The translations under genes were made by a program, and so were the position numbers. Positions 9,697 to 19,096 of a stretch of DNA of 64,000 bases are shown here, one piece after another (position 1 is the first letter of the stretch; each line of letters begins with the position of its first letter). Source of the stretch: Verrucomicrobiota bacterium (lineage in GTDB: Bacteria > Verrucomicrobiota > Verrucomicrobiia > Chthoniobacterales > UBA10450); the NCBI GenBank assembly GCA_019244415.1, contig JAFASN010000100.1, positions 1 to 64,000 of the forward strand, in the 5' to 3' direction. The notes below the pieces were generated by a model, which saw only the letters and a list, made by a program, of their open reading frames with translations, was not told the DNA's origin and did not search any database.

Positions 9697-10608
9697 ATGG
9701 TAAAGTCGCGTGTGAGTAAAAGAGAGCGGCGCGTTGCTCGCCTGGGTATTCTCGTACTGCTCGTCGCGACGGCACCCGCACGCGGCGACAACGTCTGGGA
9801 AAAATTTTCCGGCGCGAACGCGTTTGCGCACGTCCAGAATGTGGTTGAAATGGGCCCGCGGCCGGCAGGCTCCGATGCGCTGGAAAAATCGCGCGGCTAC
9901 ATTCGCTCCGAACTGGAGAAAAGCGGCTGGCGCGTTACCTCACAGACGTTCACGGACAAAACGCCGCGTGGCGCGATGACCTTCGTGAATCTCGTCGCCA
10001 CATTTGGCGAGCACCCTGCGCCGTCATTTCTGCTCTGCTCGCATTACGACACGAAGACGTTTGATACCGTCCGCTTCGTTGGCGCGAATGACGGCGGCTC
10101 GAGTACCGGCCTGCTTATCGAAATGGGGCACGCCCTGGCAAGTGATCCGGCCCTGGCCGCGAAGGTTGAGCTTGTCTTTTTCGATGGCGAGGAGGCTTTC
10201 GAGGCCTTCACCGCGACTGATGGGCTTTATGGCAGCCGGCATTTCGCCGAGGAGCTGCGCGCCTCGGGAACGACGAAACAATTTCACGGAGGCATGCTGT
10301 TTGACATGGTGGGCAACAAATCGCTCGACATCACGCTGCCGCCGAATTCTCCCCCGGAGCTCACCCGCGCGATTTTCGCCGCGGCTGACGCGCTGAAACT
10401 GCGTGATCATTTCACCTATTTCCAGAGTGACGTGACAGACGATCACACGCCGCTGAATGCCGCGGGAATTCCCGTCATTGACCTGATCGACTTCGATTAT
10501 CCGCCGTGGCATACGCCCGAGGACACGCTGGATAAAATCAGCGCGCAGAGCCTGGAGATCGTCGGCCGCGTCGCCCTCTACGCGCTGGCCCGGCTGGAGC
10601 TGAAATAA
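9697..10608 (+). CDS. Secreted M28-family zinc peptidase or glutaminyl-cyclase-like protein
   Basis: The product has 303 residues with a basic N-terminus and a hydrophobic signal peptide ending near APARGD (about residue 30). Zinc-site features in order are SHYDTK, NDGGSSTG, FFDGEEAF and the terminal WHTPEDT. The order and the DDHTPLNAAGIPVIDLID segment resemble glutaminyl-peptide cyclotransferases as well as M28 aminopeptidases, so either activity is possible. It should act in the periplasm or outside the cell. The ATG at 9697 sits two bases after the family A repeat, so the repeat forms the entire untranslated leader. Confidence 0.83.
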   Translation: MVKSRVSKRERRVARLGILVLLVATAPARGDNVWEKFSGANAFAHVQNVVEMGPRPAGSDALEKSRGYIRSELEKSGWRVTSQTFTDKTPRGAMTFVNLVATFGEHPAPSFLLCSHYDTKTFDTVRFVGANDGGSSTGLLIEMGHALASDPALAAKVELVFFDGEEAFEAFTATDGLYGSRHFAEELRASGTTKQFHGGMLFDMVGNKSLDITLPPNSPPELTRAIFAAADALKLRDHFTYFQSDVTDDHTPLNAAGIPVIDLIDFDYPPWHTPEDTLDKISAQSLEIVGRVALYALARLELK

Positions 10609-10671
10609 GGCTGCGGAAGAGTATTGCCTTTCCCGGCAAAAAACGTTAAACGCATTCTGGATAAAAAGCCC

Positions 10672-11922
10672 ATGCCGCGCACGTTTCGAAAAAATGTTGG
10701 TGTACTTGGCCTCGGTATCATCGGCCGCCGCATCGCCGATCATCTGAGACATCAAGGTCTCTCCGTCTTCGTCTGGAACCGCACGCCGCGTCCGGTGCCG
10801 AACTTCGTCGGCTCGCCCTCCGAGCTGGCGCAGACCTGCAATTATCTCCAGATCTTCGTCTCCAATGACGACGCCCTCATGCGCATGATCCAGGTGATCA
10901 CGCCCTCTCTTACTCCGCGGCACGTGATTATCCCGCATGCCACCGTTTCGCCAGACACAATGCGCGAGGCTGCGGCTTTAGTACAACGGCGCGGGGCGCG
11001 GCTGCTGGAAGCACCATTTACCGGCAGCAAGATGGCAGCGGAAAAAGGGCAACTGGTGTACTACGCCGGAGGCGACGAGGAGACGCTGCGCGAAGTACGG
11101 CCGCTGCTGGAGGCAAGCAGCAAAGCCATTCTGCACATCGGTGATGTGGGTCACGCCAGCATCATCAAAGTCGCGACGAACCTGGTGACGGCGGCGGAAG
11201 TACAGGCAGCGGCGGAAGCGATGGGGCTGGTGCATTACGCCGGAATACCGCTGGAGAAATTTGCCGAGGCGATGAAGCACAACGGCAGCAACTCGGCGAC
11301 GCTGGAGATGAAGATTCCAGCGATCATGAACACGAACTTCGAGCCCCATTTCGCGGTCAAACACATGCTTAAAGACATGCAGATCGCCAACCGCCTCGGC
11401 CGGCAATTCGAGCTCGATCTCGGCATGGCCAGCGCCGCACGCGATCGTTTGCTCGATGAAGTGCGGCAGGGTCACGGCGAGGAGGATTACTCTTCCGTCT
11501 CGCGCGAATTTCTCCCTTTCGTGCAAAGCTCGAGCGCCGATCAGCTTCAGCCCGATTTATTCGCCCAGCTCGAGGCTGAAAGTACGCCAGCCGAGCCGCC
11601 GGATTTGCTCGAAGACGAAGAAGAACCGATGCCCGAGCCGGATTTCATCGAGCGGCAGATGGCGCAGCTGGAGCCGATCACCGTCGCGCAGCCGCATACT
11701 TACGGCGCGATCGAGCTGCCGCCGGCTGAACCGCTCGCGCCGCGGCACGAAGAGGAAGAGGTGGCCGAGATTACCCTTCCCGAGGCGCCCAAGCCATCGC
11801 GCGAAACCGCGCCTCCAGTGGCCGGGCCGCGCGAGCACGCTCCGAATCATCTTCACCCGCCGCCCGAAGAAAAACGAGGCGGCTTCTTCAGCCGCTTCCT
11901 CGGGCGCTCGGCGGATTATTAA
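10672..11922 (+). CDS. NAD(P)-dependent 3-hydroxyisobutyrate-dehydrogenase-family protein
   Basis: 416 residues from ATG 10672. A Rossmann fold begins with GVLGLGIIGRRIADHL. The substrate loop FTGSKMAAEKGQLVYYAGG and the catalytic lysine region IIKVATNLVTAAEVQAAAEA fit the 3-HIBADH/GLYR1 group of beta-hydroxyacid dehydrogenases. About 110 extra residues follow the normal family end near residue 300. This tail is Glu/Pro-rich, then basic, ending GGFFSRFLGRSADY, and looks disordered with a possible terminal amphipathic helix. An in-frame TTG 48 bases upstream is an alternative start. The substrate cannot be assigned. Confidence 0.82.
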   Translation: MPRTFRKNVGVLGLGIIGRRIADHLRHQGLSVFVWNRTPRPVPNFVGSPSELAQTCNYLQIFVSNDDALMRMIQVITPSLTPRHVIIPHATVSPDTMREAAALVQRRGARLLEAPFTGSKMAAEKGQLVYYAGGDEETLREVRPLLEASSKAILHIGDVGHASIIKVATNLVTAAEVQAAAEAMGLVHYAGIPLEKFAEAMKHNGSNSATLEMKIPAIMNTNFEPHFAVKHMLKDMQIANRLGRQFELDLGMASAARDRLLDEVRQGHGEEDYSSVSREFLPFVQSSSADQLQPDLFAQLEAESTPAEPPDLLEDEEEPMPEPDFIERQMAQLEPITVAQPHTYGAIELPPAEPLAPRHEEEEVAEITLPEAPKPSRETAPPVAGPREHAPNHLHPPPEEKRGGFFSRFLGRSADY

Positions 11923-11979
11923 GGTGGGGCAAACGTCCCGCTGGTCACGCCAGGCTTCCTCCACCTGCAAGCCTGAGAG

Positions 11980-12909
11980 ATGACTCGTCTTCCAGCAAAG
12001 CGCTGGCCCTCCGGCGTAATTTTCGATCTCTCGCGGCGTACTAAGCTCCGAGTCACTGGCAGCGACCGGATGCGGTTCATGAACGGACAAACAACAAATG
12101 ACGTCCGCAAGCTCACTGCCGGCGCAGCGCAGGAATCATGCGTCCTGAATGCGAAGGGCCACCTCGAAGCGCACTTGTTCCTCTTCGCCGCGGATGATGC
12201 GATTTGGATCGATGCCGATGAACAATTGCGCGAGCGTTTGCCGGCGCGGCTGGACCGCTATGTCATCGCCGATGATGTACTCATCGAAGATGTAACCGAG
12301 CAGTTTGCCTTGTTCCACGTACTCGGCGAAACGCCGGCGCAGTTGCCGGGGACATTTCACGTAAGCTCGACTCGCCTCGGGACACCCGGTCATGATGTGT
12401 GGTGTGAAGCGGCAGAGGCCAATTCGGTGAAACAGATGCTCACGAGCGATCAGGAGTTTCTCGACGACGCTGCTTTTGAAACAATCCGTGTGGAAAACGG
12501 AATTCCGCGCTGGGGCCGTGAGCTAACGCCGGAAATTATTCCGCCCGAAGCGAACCTGGAGGATCGCGCCATCGATTACGACAAAGGCTGTTACATTGGC
12601 CAGGAAGTGATTTCACGCATGAAGATGAGCGGGCAAACGCGGCAGCGATTGTGCGGTGTCATCGGCGACCGTCAGCTCACTGCGGGAATGGAGTTGCGTC
12701 ACATGGAGAGCAAACCCGTCGGGAAGATCACGAGCGCGATTTTTTCTCCCCGATTGCAAGCGCACATCGCCTTGGCAATGCTGAAGCGCGGTTTCACTGA
12801 GCCGAACACGGAATTGATTGTTGCTGGAAATGAACATCTGAGCGCGCGCGTCACCGCGTTGCCATTCAATTTTTCGCATGGCGAAGGTCACCCTCAGCCA
12901 CGTTTATAA
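11980..12909 (+). CDS. ygfZ: YgfZ/GcvT-domain folate-binding protein
   Basis: A 309-residue relative of the glycine-cleavage T protein. YgfZ proteins use folate to support repair or activity of certain Fe-S enzymes such as MiaB. The family signature is present as [11 protein letters not shown] with its conserved cysteine. [11 protein letters not shown] near the N-terminus and [12 protein letters not shown] are also typical. The 3' end overlaps the downstream ATPase gene by 32 bases. It adds to the Fe-S-related genes in the window (sufS-sufU, iscA-hscB). Confidence 0.9.
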   Translation: MTRLPAKRWPSGVIFDLSRRTKLRVTGSDRMRFMNGQTTNDVRKLTAGAAQESCVLNAKGHLEAHLFLFAADDAIWIDADEQLRERLPARLDRYVIADDVLIEDVTEQFALFHVLGETPAQLPGTFHVSSTRLGTPGHDVWCEAAEANSVKQMLTSDQEFLDDAAFETIRVENGIPRWGRELTPEIIPPEANLEDRAIDYDKGCYIGQEVISRMKMSGQTRQRLCGVIGDRQLTAGMELRHMESKPVGKITSAIFSPRLQAHIALAMLKRGFTEPNTELIVAGNEHLSARVTALPFNFSHGEGHPQPRL

Positions 12910-14002
12910 GACTTATCCCGCCGAAAGGAAGGGTCCGAGCGTCACTGCGGTCGAGGATGTGAACCTCGAAATCGCTGACCGCGAGTTTGTGGTCCTGGTC
13001 GGTCCTTCGGGCTGCGGCAAATCGACGACGCTGCGCATGATTGCCGGTTTGGAGGAGATCTCGCGGGGCGACATTTACATCGGCGAGCGGCGCGTGAACG
13101 ACGTCGCCCCGAAAGATCGCGACATCGCGATGGTGTTCCAAAACTACGCGCTCTACCCGCACATGAGCGTTTACGACAACATGGCGTTCGGGCTGAAGCT
13201 GCGGAAGTACCCGAAGGCGGAAATCAAGAAACGCGTAGGCGATGCTGCGAGCATTCTCGGCATTGAGAACCTGCTCGATCGCAAGCCGAAGGCGCTCTCT
13301 GGCGGGCAACGCCAGCGCGTGGCGGTCGGCCGCGCCATCGTGCGGCAGCCGAAGGTGTTCCTGTTCGATGAGCCGCTCTCGAATCTGGACGCTAAGATGC
13401 GTGTGCAAATGCGCACGGAAATTACCAAGCTGCACGGGCGTTTACAGGCCACCATGATCTACGTCACGCACGACCAGGTGGAGGCCATGACGATGGGCGA
13501 CCGCATCGTCGTCATGAACAACGGGCGCGTGCAGCAGATCGATACGCCGCTGAAGCTTTATCACGAGCCGGAGAATGTTTTCGTGGCGGGATTTCTCGGG
13601 AGCCCGCCGATGAATTTCCTGCAAGGCGAAATCCGCCAGGCCCGCGGCGTACTTACCTTCAGGGAAAGCGGCGATGGCACAGTCGAGGTGCGGCTCGAGA
13701 GCCAGCCAGCGGCACAAGAACTTGCCGGTAAACCCGTTCTGCTCGGCGTCCGTCCAGAGGATATTGAGATCGCCGACCGTTCGCAACCGCTGAACGGAGC
13801 CGCGGTTTTCCCGGCCATCGTGGACATCGTGGAACCGATGGGCGCCGAGACGAACCTTTACCTCCAGACCGGCGCACACACGCTCGTCTGCCGAAGCCAG
13901 CGTTCGCTTGAGCATTCCGAAGCCGGGCGCCGGTTGCAATTCGCGCTGGACGTCAGCAAAGCGCACCTGTTCGATCCGCAGACCGGGAGGCGGATTGTTT
14001 GA
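12878..14002 (+). CDS. ugpC: Sugar/glycerol-phosphate ABC transporter ATPase (UgpC/MalK/MsmX type)
   Basis: 374 residues. Walker A is GPSGCGKS at about 42-49, the Q-loop is [17 protein letters not shown], the signature is [14 protein letters not shown] and Walker B is [12 protein letters not shown], with the switch histidine in [13 protein letters not shown]. The C-terminal third is a TOBE regulatory domain, including [11 protein letters not shown]. ATPases of this class pair with MalFG- or UgpAE-type permeases and are often encoded away from them and shared. No permease or binding protein is adjacent. The start lies inside the end of ygfZ, which suggests co-translation. Confidence 0.92.
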   Translation: MAKVTLSHVYKTYPAERKGPSVTAVEDVNLEIADREFVVLVGPSGCGKSTTLRMIAGLEEISRGDIYIGERRVNDVAPKDRDIAMVFQNYALYPHMSVYDNMAFGLKLRKYPKAEIKKRVGDAASILGIENLLDRKPKALSGGQRQRVAVGRAIVRQPKVFLFDEPLSNLDAKMRVQMRTEITKLHGRLQATMIYVTHDQVEAMTMGDRIVVMNNGRVQQIDTPLKLYHEPENVFVAGFLGSPPMNFLQGEIRQARGVLTFRESGDGTVEVRLESQPAAQELAGKPVLLGVRPEDIEIADRSQPLNGAAVFPAIVDIVEPMGAETNLYLQTGAHTLVCRSQRSLEHSEAGRRLQFALDVSKAHLFDPQTGRRIV

Positions 14003-14196
14003 GCCGACGGAACCGAAACGACGCAGACAGGACAAACGCGTCATAAGTGGCTGGTTTGCTTCGTACTCACGTGGCGGCCACGAAGAGACGGTGAGGTAAG
14101 TACCGCGCTAAGCGCCTTTGGCGGCGCAGCTTCGAGCGATTTGTGTTGCATTTTTCCGCTCTCTACCGGTAGGCTTCAAAGCCCTGCCACCTTGAT

Positions 14197-14832
14197 ATGA
14201 ATCAAAGACTCTTGGAAGAAATTGGCCGAACCCAGCGGCTCGGGATTCTTAACGCTCTAAAGCGTAGCCGCGGCCTTTCGGTGAACGAGCTCGTGAGCAA
14301 AATGGGAATGAGCTACATGGGCATCAAACAGCATTGCCTCACTCTCGAGCGCGACGGTTACCTCGATACGTGGCGACGGCCACAGAAAATGGGCCGGCCG
14401 GAAATGGTGTACCGGCTGACCCGGCGCGCGCACGACCTCTTCCAGGCGGACAGCAACCGCTTCACCCTCGAGCTGCTCCAGTCGATCCACGAAATTCATG
14501 GCCCGAATGCGCCGGAGAAACTGCTCTACAATTTGTACGAGAGAAAAAGCGTCGCGCTCAAGGAAAAGGTGAAAGGGGAAACGGTGACCGACCGCGCCAG
14601 GGCTCTGGCCAAAATCCGCGACGCCGAGGGTTATATGTCCGAGTTCAAGATCGATGAGCAGGGACCGCAAATCTTGGAGTGCCACACGCCGCTGCAAAAT
14701 GTGCTCGATAAGTACCCGATCATCGGCCGGCTCGAGCAGCAGATGTTCGAGCAATTACTCGGCACGCCGGTGCGCCGCGAAGAAACGCGCAACTCCGGGC
14801 TGTACGAGTGCGCGTTTTATTTCTTGGCGTGA
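14197..14832 (+). CDS. SufR-like winged-helix transcriptional regulator
   Basis: 211 residues. The N-terminal helix-turn-helix (about 5-65) has LSVNELVSKMGMSYMGIKQHCLTLERDGYL, followed by GRPEMVYRLTRRAHDLF as in SufR/DeoR-type repressors. The C-terminal half has the SufR-like layout with ILECHTPLQNV and a final GLYECAFYF. Only the cysteines at these two places remain; the C-x-C pair that helps hold the Fe-S cluster in SufR is replaced by REETRN. It may sense something else or nothing. It lies 9.5 kb from sufS-sufU. A strong ribosome-binding site for the decayed glgE copy follows immediately, so the two were probably an operon. Confidence 0.72.
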   Translation: MNQRLLEEIGRTQRLGILNALKRSRGLSVNELVSKMGMSYMGIKQHCLTLERDGYLDTWRRPQKMGRPEMVYRLTRRAHDLFQADSNRFTLELLQSIHEIHGPNAPEKLLYNLYERKSVALKEKVKGETVTDRARALAKIRDAEGYMSEFKIDEQGPQILECHTPLQNVLDKYPIIGRLEQQMFEQLLGTPVRREETRNSGLYECAFYFLA

Positions 14833-14849
14833 CTCTGTAGAGGAGGTCT

Positions 14850-15081
14850 GTGACCGCCGGGGTTTCCGCTGCTGTCATCGAGCATTTGCCGCGGGTGATT
14901 GATGGCGGCCGTTATCCGGCAAAGCGAGGGCTGGGCGAAGACCCTCGTACCCAGCATCTTCAACGACGGCGGCACCGACAGCGCGAACCGCACTCAGCCG
15001 AGATTCCAGCTTCGTTCAGAGACGCAGCATCGGGGGCGTTTTGTTCGTGATGAGCGATGGCAGGGCCGCACACGGCGCTAA
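14850..15081 (+). pseudogene. Truncated, frameshifted copy of the glgE 5' end
   Basis: From GTG 14850, with AGAGGAGG a few bases upstream, the frame reads SAAVIEHLPRVIDGGRYPAK. This matches PTAVIENLQPLVDGGRYPIK at the start of intact glgE (17065). After GED an extra C near 14943 shifts the frame. The next frame continues with LVPSIFNDGG and later FVRDERWQGR, matching LVVEADIFKDG and FIDNDRWRGV of glgE. It stops with TAA at 15079-15081, exactly where the convergent cyclase gene ends. About 75 codons of the N-terminal domain remain. The divergence from the intact gene is substantial, so the duplication or replacement is not recent. Confidence 0.8.
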
Positions 15082-16919
15082 TCTTCCTTCATTATCTCGG
15101 CAATTTTCCCATACCGCGTAAGAGTACGAAGAGGCTCAAAATCTGAGTCATGCTTGAACCATTGCCGAAGATCAGATCCAAGACGCGGCAGTGACTTTTC
15201 CAGCAGGTCGAACGCCGTATCCATTTCGCCGAGCTTCACGTAACCGCAGGCGAGATTGTATTGCGCGAGGGGATCGTCCGGATCAATCGCCAGCGCGCGC
15301 GACATCCATTCTCTGGCCCGATCATTCTCGCCGAGCTCAAAGAGCGCAGCGATGCCTAAGTGTGCGGGTCGCGGGTCTTCCGCATGCAGGGAAAGTTCGC
15401 GCTCGGCTAGCTTCACTCCTTTGCGAGCCGCGTTTTTTGCGTCTTCATCGCGTCCGAGCGACCGGTAAATCTGAATCAACAGGCATTCGGATTGGTAATC
15501 CTCCGGGTTGATTTCAGCAGCGCGTTCAAACAGCGCGGCAGCGCGTTCCATGTTCCCTTGGGCGAAGTTGGCCCGAGCGTAGAGATAATGGCTCTCGAAA
15601 GAGTTTGGATCCAGAGCGATCGCTTTTTCGAATTCCGCTGCCGCGTCCTCACGTTGGTGCATGAGCGACAAGGCAGCGCCGCGCGAGGCATGCGCTTCTG
15701 CGAGCTTGTCGTCTAACGTCAATGCCTTCGCGCTATTTTCCAGAATCAGCTCAGTGGGAATATCTTCGCGACACCAAAGGACGAGGAAGGAATCGCAATC
15801 GGCCATTCCAGCGTAGGCGCGGGCATAAAGCGGATCTAGCTCGACGGCCCTCGCGAACATGAGGCGCGCGAGCTGAAAATAACGCTTCGATCTGCGATGA
15901 AAGAAGTCACGACCGCGCAGGTAGTAGGTGTAGGCCTCGACGTTGCCGGTAGGCGCCTGGGCAATATTCTTTTTCTCCTGCGGCAACAGTTTGACCTTGA
16001 GCTGCTCGACAATGGCGTGGGTGATTTCGTCCTGAATGGCGAAGATATCAGTCAGATCGCGATCGTAGCGATCGGCCCACACGTGCCCTCCGTCTCTTGC
16101 TGAAATGAGCTGCCCGGTCACACGCACGCGCGCGCCGGCTTTCCTGACGCTACCCTCAAGAATGAAATTCACTCCCAGCTCTTTGGCCGCCTCCTGCACC
16201 TTTACGGTCTTGCCTTTGTAAGTGAACACGGTGTTGCGCGCGATCACGAACAGGCCGGACACTTTCGACAAATCCGTGATCACATCCTCGGTGATGCCAT
16301 CGCTGAAGTACTCCTGCTCGGGATCCCCGCTCATGTTCACGAACGGCAGCACGGCAATCGAGGGCCGCTGCTTTGCCTCAGGCGATCCGGCGTCCACGCC
16401 CGCCGCGCGTTCAAGCGTGATGCTATAGACACGCACGGGCGTCTCGATGTTCTTCAACCGGCGCTCCCCCATGTCCGCAAAAGTCAGGTCAAGCCGATTG
16501 CCGACGTGATCGCGTACTGATTGCGAAACGGCGATCCCACCCACTGGCGCAATGCTCTCCAGCCGCGCGGCCACATTCACGCCATCGCCAAAAATGTCGC
16601 CTTCCTCCACGATGATGTCTCCAAGGTTCACGCCGATGCGAAATTCGATGCGCCCATTAGGCTCGCCGGCGTTGCGCGCGCGCATGGCGGATTGAATGTC
16701 CACCGCGCACGCCACCGCGCTCACCACGCTGGAGAATTCCACCAGCATCCCGTCGCCCGTCAATTTAACGATTCGCCCGTTGTGCTCGCTGATCTTCGGC
16801 TCCGCCAGACTCGTGCGCAGCATTTTCAGCCTGCCCATCGTGCCTGCCTCATCCGCGCTCATGAGCCGGCTGTAACCGGCGACATCGGCAGCCAGAATAG
16901 CGCTCAATCGGCGTTCCAT
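15078..16919 (-). CDS. Class III adenylate/guanylate cyclase with TolB-like and TPR domains
   Basis: 613 residues from ATG at 16919 (MERRLSAILAADVAGYSRLM). The cyclase domain (about 1-170) has the metal-binding Asp of AADVAGYS and a second in LTGDGMLVEF. A TolB/FlgO-like segment (about 190-330) has RPSIAVLPFVNMSGDPEQEY and ISARDGGHVWADRYDR. Four to six TPRs follow. This three-part architecture is common in Bradyrhizobium and other soil bacteria, where it is heavily duplicated. Upstream in-frame codons to 17093 would overlap glgE and are not family-like. The gene sits between a decayed and an intact glgE start, which suggests insertion. Confidence 0.85.
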   Translation of the reverse strand: MERRLSAILAADVAGYSRLMSADEAGTMGRLKMLRTSLAEPKISEHNGRIVKLTGDGMLVEFSSVVSAVACAVDIQSAMRARNAGEPNGRIEFRIGVNLGDIIVEEGDIFGDGVNVAARLESIAPVGGIAVSQSVRDHVGNRLDLTFADMGERRLKNIETPVRVYSITLERAAGVDAGSPEAKQRPSIAVLPFVNMSGDPEQEYFSDGITEDVITDLSKVSGLFVIARNTVFTYKGKTVKVQEAAKELGVNFILEGSVRKAGARVRVTGQLISARDGGHVWADRYDRDLTDIFAIQDEITHAIVEQLKVKLLPQEKKNIAQAPTGNVEAYTYYLRGRDFFHRRSKRYFQLARLMFARAVELDPLYARAYAGMADCDSFLVLWCREDIPTELILENSAKALTLDDKLAEAHASRGAALSLMHQREDAAAEFEKAIALDPNSFESHYLYARANFAQGNMERAAALFERAAEINPEDYQSECLLIQIYRSLGRDEDAKNAARKGVKLAERELSLHAEDPRPAHLGIAALFELGENDRAREWMSRALAIDPDDPLAQYNLACGYVKLGEMDTAFDLLEKSLPRLGSDLRQWFKHDSDFEPLRTLTRYGKIAEIMKED

Positions 16920-17064
16920 ACGGGTGGCGACGCTACTGGGCAGCACCGCCGGCGCTATTCTACAAGCAACTGCGAGGGATGTAAGAGCGAAATTCCGCGG
17001 CGATTTGCGTTGAAATAAACCGGCCATTTGCCTTTGCCTTAAATTCCTTTGAATTTGAACGCCC

Positions 17065-19044
17065 ATGCTTCGGGCGTTTCCCACCGCCGTCATCGAGAAC
17101 TTACAGCCGCTAGTCGATGGCGGTCGCTACCCGATCAAACGAGTCGTGGGCGAGGACCTCGTGGTCGAGGCAGACATTTTCAAGGATGGCCATGACGTGG
17201 TGGCGGCCGCGCTGAGATGGCGCTTGCTCGGCGAATCGCACTGGCACGAAACACCGATGCATTTCATCGATAACGACCGCTGGCGCGGCGTTTGCACGTT
17301 CTACGAGAACGCCACTTATGAGTACACCGTCGAAGCGTGGACGGACACCTTCGCCGCCTGGCAGCACGAGTTCTCCACCAAATTCAAAGCCGGTGTTACG
17401 CCGCTCGTCAGCGAGGCGCTCGAAGGCGCGGCGTTGATCGAGTATGCGGCCGGCCGAGCGCGTGAGCCCCATGACGCAGCTCGCTTGCGCGACATCGCGC
17501 AGGCCGTTCGCGCCAGCGCGGCCCCCGAAGTCGAGGCGCTCATTCACTCCGGCGAGCTCGAGGTGCTGATGAAAACCTACCCCGACCGTAGCGCCGCCAC
17601 GCAATGGGCGCCGGCGCCGCACGTCATCGTTGACCGACGCCGCGCGCGCACAGGCGCATGGTATGAGTTTTTTCCGCGCTCAGCCGAAGGCCTGCCCGAC
17701 CGCGGCTCGACCTTTCGCGAGTGCCTCGGCCGCGTCGATGACGCGAAGGCGATGGGGTTCGACGTCATCTATTTCCCGCCGATCCACCCTATCGGCACGA
17801 CCAACCGCAAAGGCCGCAACAATTCAATCAAATCCGAACCTGGCGATCCTGGCGTACCTTACGCCATCGGCAATCGCCATCTCGGTTTACCCAATGGCGG
17901 CGGACACAAGGACATTGAGCCCGCACTCGGCACGCTCGACGATTTCATCTGGCTCGAGAACGAAATTCGTGATCGCGGCATGGAGATCGCGCTCGATTTC
18001 GCCATCAACTGCTCACCCGATCATCCCTACGTCGCCGAGCACCCGGAGTGGTTCTATGCCCGGCCAGATGGCACCATCAAGTTCGCCGAGAACCCGCCCA
18101 AAAAGTACGAGGACATCTACCCGCTGAACTTCCGCTGCGGCGACTGGCAGGCGCTCTGGCAGGAGATGAAAAGCATCATCCTCTTCTGGGCCGAGCGCGG
18201 CGTGCGCATTTTCCGGGTCGACAATCCGCACACGAAGCCGGTGCCGTTCTGGGAATGGCTGATCGGTGAAGTACGGGCGGAATTCCCCGATGTCATCTTT
18301 CTTTCCGAAGCGTTCACCAAACCGAAAATGATGAAGGTGCTGGCGAAAGCGGGGTTCACCCAGAGCTACACCTACTTCACCTGGCGTACTTACAAAGCCG
18401 AGCTGATCGAGTACTTCACCGAGCTGACCCAGACGGAGATGCGCGAATACTTCCGCGGCAATCTCTTCACCAACACACCTGATATTCTCCCGTTTTTCCT
18501 CCAGGAAGGTGGCCGCCCGGCTTTCATGATTCGCGCCGTTCTCGCCGCCACGCTCTCCAGCACTTACGGCATCTACTCAGGGTTCGAGCTTTGCGAAAAT
18601 ACACCGCTGCCTGGCCGCGAAGAGTACCTCGATTCGGAAAAGTACCACTTCAAAAAACGCGATTGGAACGCGGCCGGAAACATCAAGGAGTACATCACAC
18701 GACTAAACCATATCCGGAACGAAAACCGCGCCCTCCATTTCTACGATAACCTCCGCTTTTACCACGCCGATAACGACAACATCCTCTTCTACGGCAAAAC
18801 CACACCCGCACGCGACAGCATCATCTTCGTCATCGTAAACCTCGACCCATTTCAGACGCACGATTCCTTCATCGATGTGCCGCTCGAGCTATTTGGCCAT
18901 GCCGAAAACGAGCCATTCATCGTCCACGATTTACTAAGCGACGAGCACTACACCTGGCGCGGCCGCCGCAACTACGTAAAGCTCGAGCCGCAAACCCGGC
19001 CCGCCCACATCTTCCGAGTACGGCGCCTCGAGCAGGTCCGATGA
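17065..19044 (+). CDS. glgE: Alpha-1,4-glucan:maltose-1-phosphate maltosyltransferase
   Basis: GlgE extends alpha-1,4-glucan with maltose from maltose-1-phosphate in the cytoplasm. The 659 residues fit the family. Signatures are YFPPIHPIGTTNRKGRNN, DFAINCSPDHPY and EHPEWF. The nucleophile is D386 in RIFRVDNPHTKP and the acid-base residue is E415 in FLSEAF. The N-terminal domain (1 to about 190), GH13 barrel (about 200-550) and C-terminal beta domain are complete. No treS, pep2 or glgB is next to it. The start is divergent from the cyclase gene across a 145-base gap. Confidence 0.95.
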   Translation: MLRAFPTAVIENLQPLVDGGRYPIKRVVGEDLVVEADIFKDGHDVVAAALRWRLLGESHWHETPMHFIDNDRWRGVCTFYENATYEYTVEAWTDTFAAWQHEFSTKFKAGVTPLVSEALEGAALIEYAAGRAREPHDAARLRDIAQAVRASAAPEVEALIHSGELEVLMKTYPDRSAATQWAPAPHVIVDRRRARTGAWYEFFPRSAEGLPDRGSTFRECLGRVDDAKAMGFDVIYFPPIHPIGTTNRKGRNNSIKSEPGDPGVPYAIGNRHLGLPNGGGHKDIEPALGTLDDFIWLENEIRDRGMEIALDFAINCSPDHPYVAEHPEWFYARPDGTIKFAENPPKKYEDIYPLNFRCGDWQALWQEMKSIILFWAERGVRIFRVDNPHTKPVPFWEWLIGEVRAEFPDVIFLSEAFTKPKMMKVLAKAGFTQSYTYFTWRTYKAELIEYFTELTQTEMREYFRGNLFTNTPDILPFFLQEGGRPAFMIRAVLAATLSSTYGIYSGFELCENTPLPGREEYLDSEKYHFKKRDWNAAGNIKEYITRLNHIRNENRALHFYDNLRFYHADNDNILFYGKTTPARDSIIFVIVNLDPFQTHDSFIDVPLELFGHAENEPFIVHDLLSDEHYTWRGRRNYVKLEPQTRPAHIFRVRRLEQVR

Positions 19045-19096
19045 TCCTAGTTGGGTATGACTTGCGCTCTGTCTGAAGTTTGATGCGGAGCTTTGG

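Noticed and set aside
14850-15081. Treating the region after the SufR-like gene as a small intact gene
   Set aside because: Two different frames each match consecutive parts of glgE, which is the mark of a frameshifted remnant.
15191-15511. Open frames within the cyclase gene on the other strand
   Set aside because: The TPR reading on the minus strand is clearly the coding one.
15078-17093. Cyclase start at 17093
   Set aside because: It would overlap the glgE start and add 58 residues without family features; ATG 16919 gives the standard cyclase opening.
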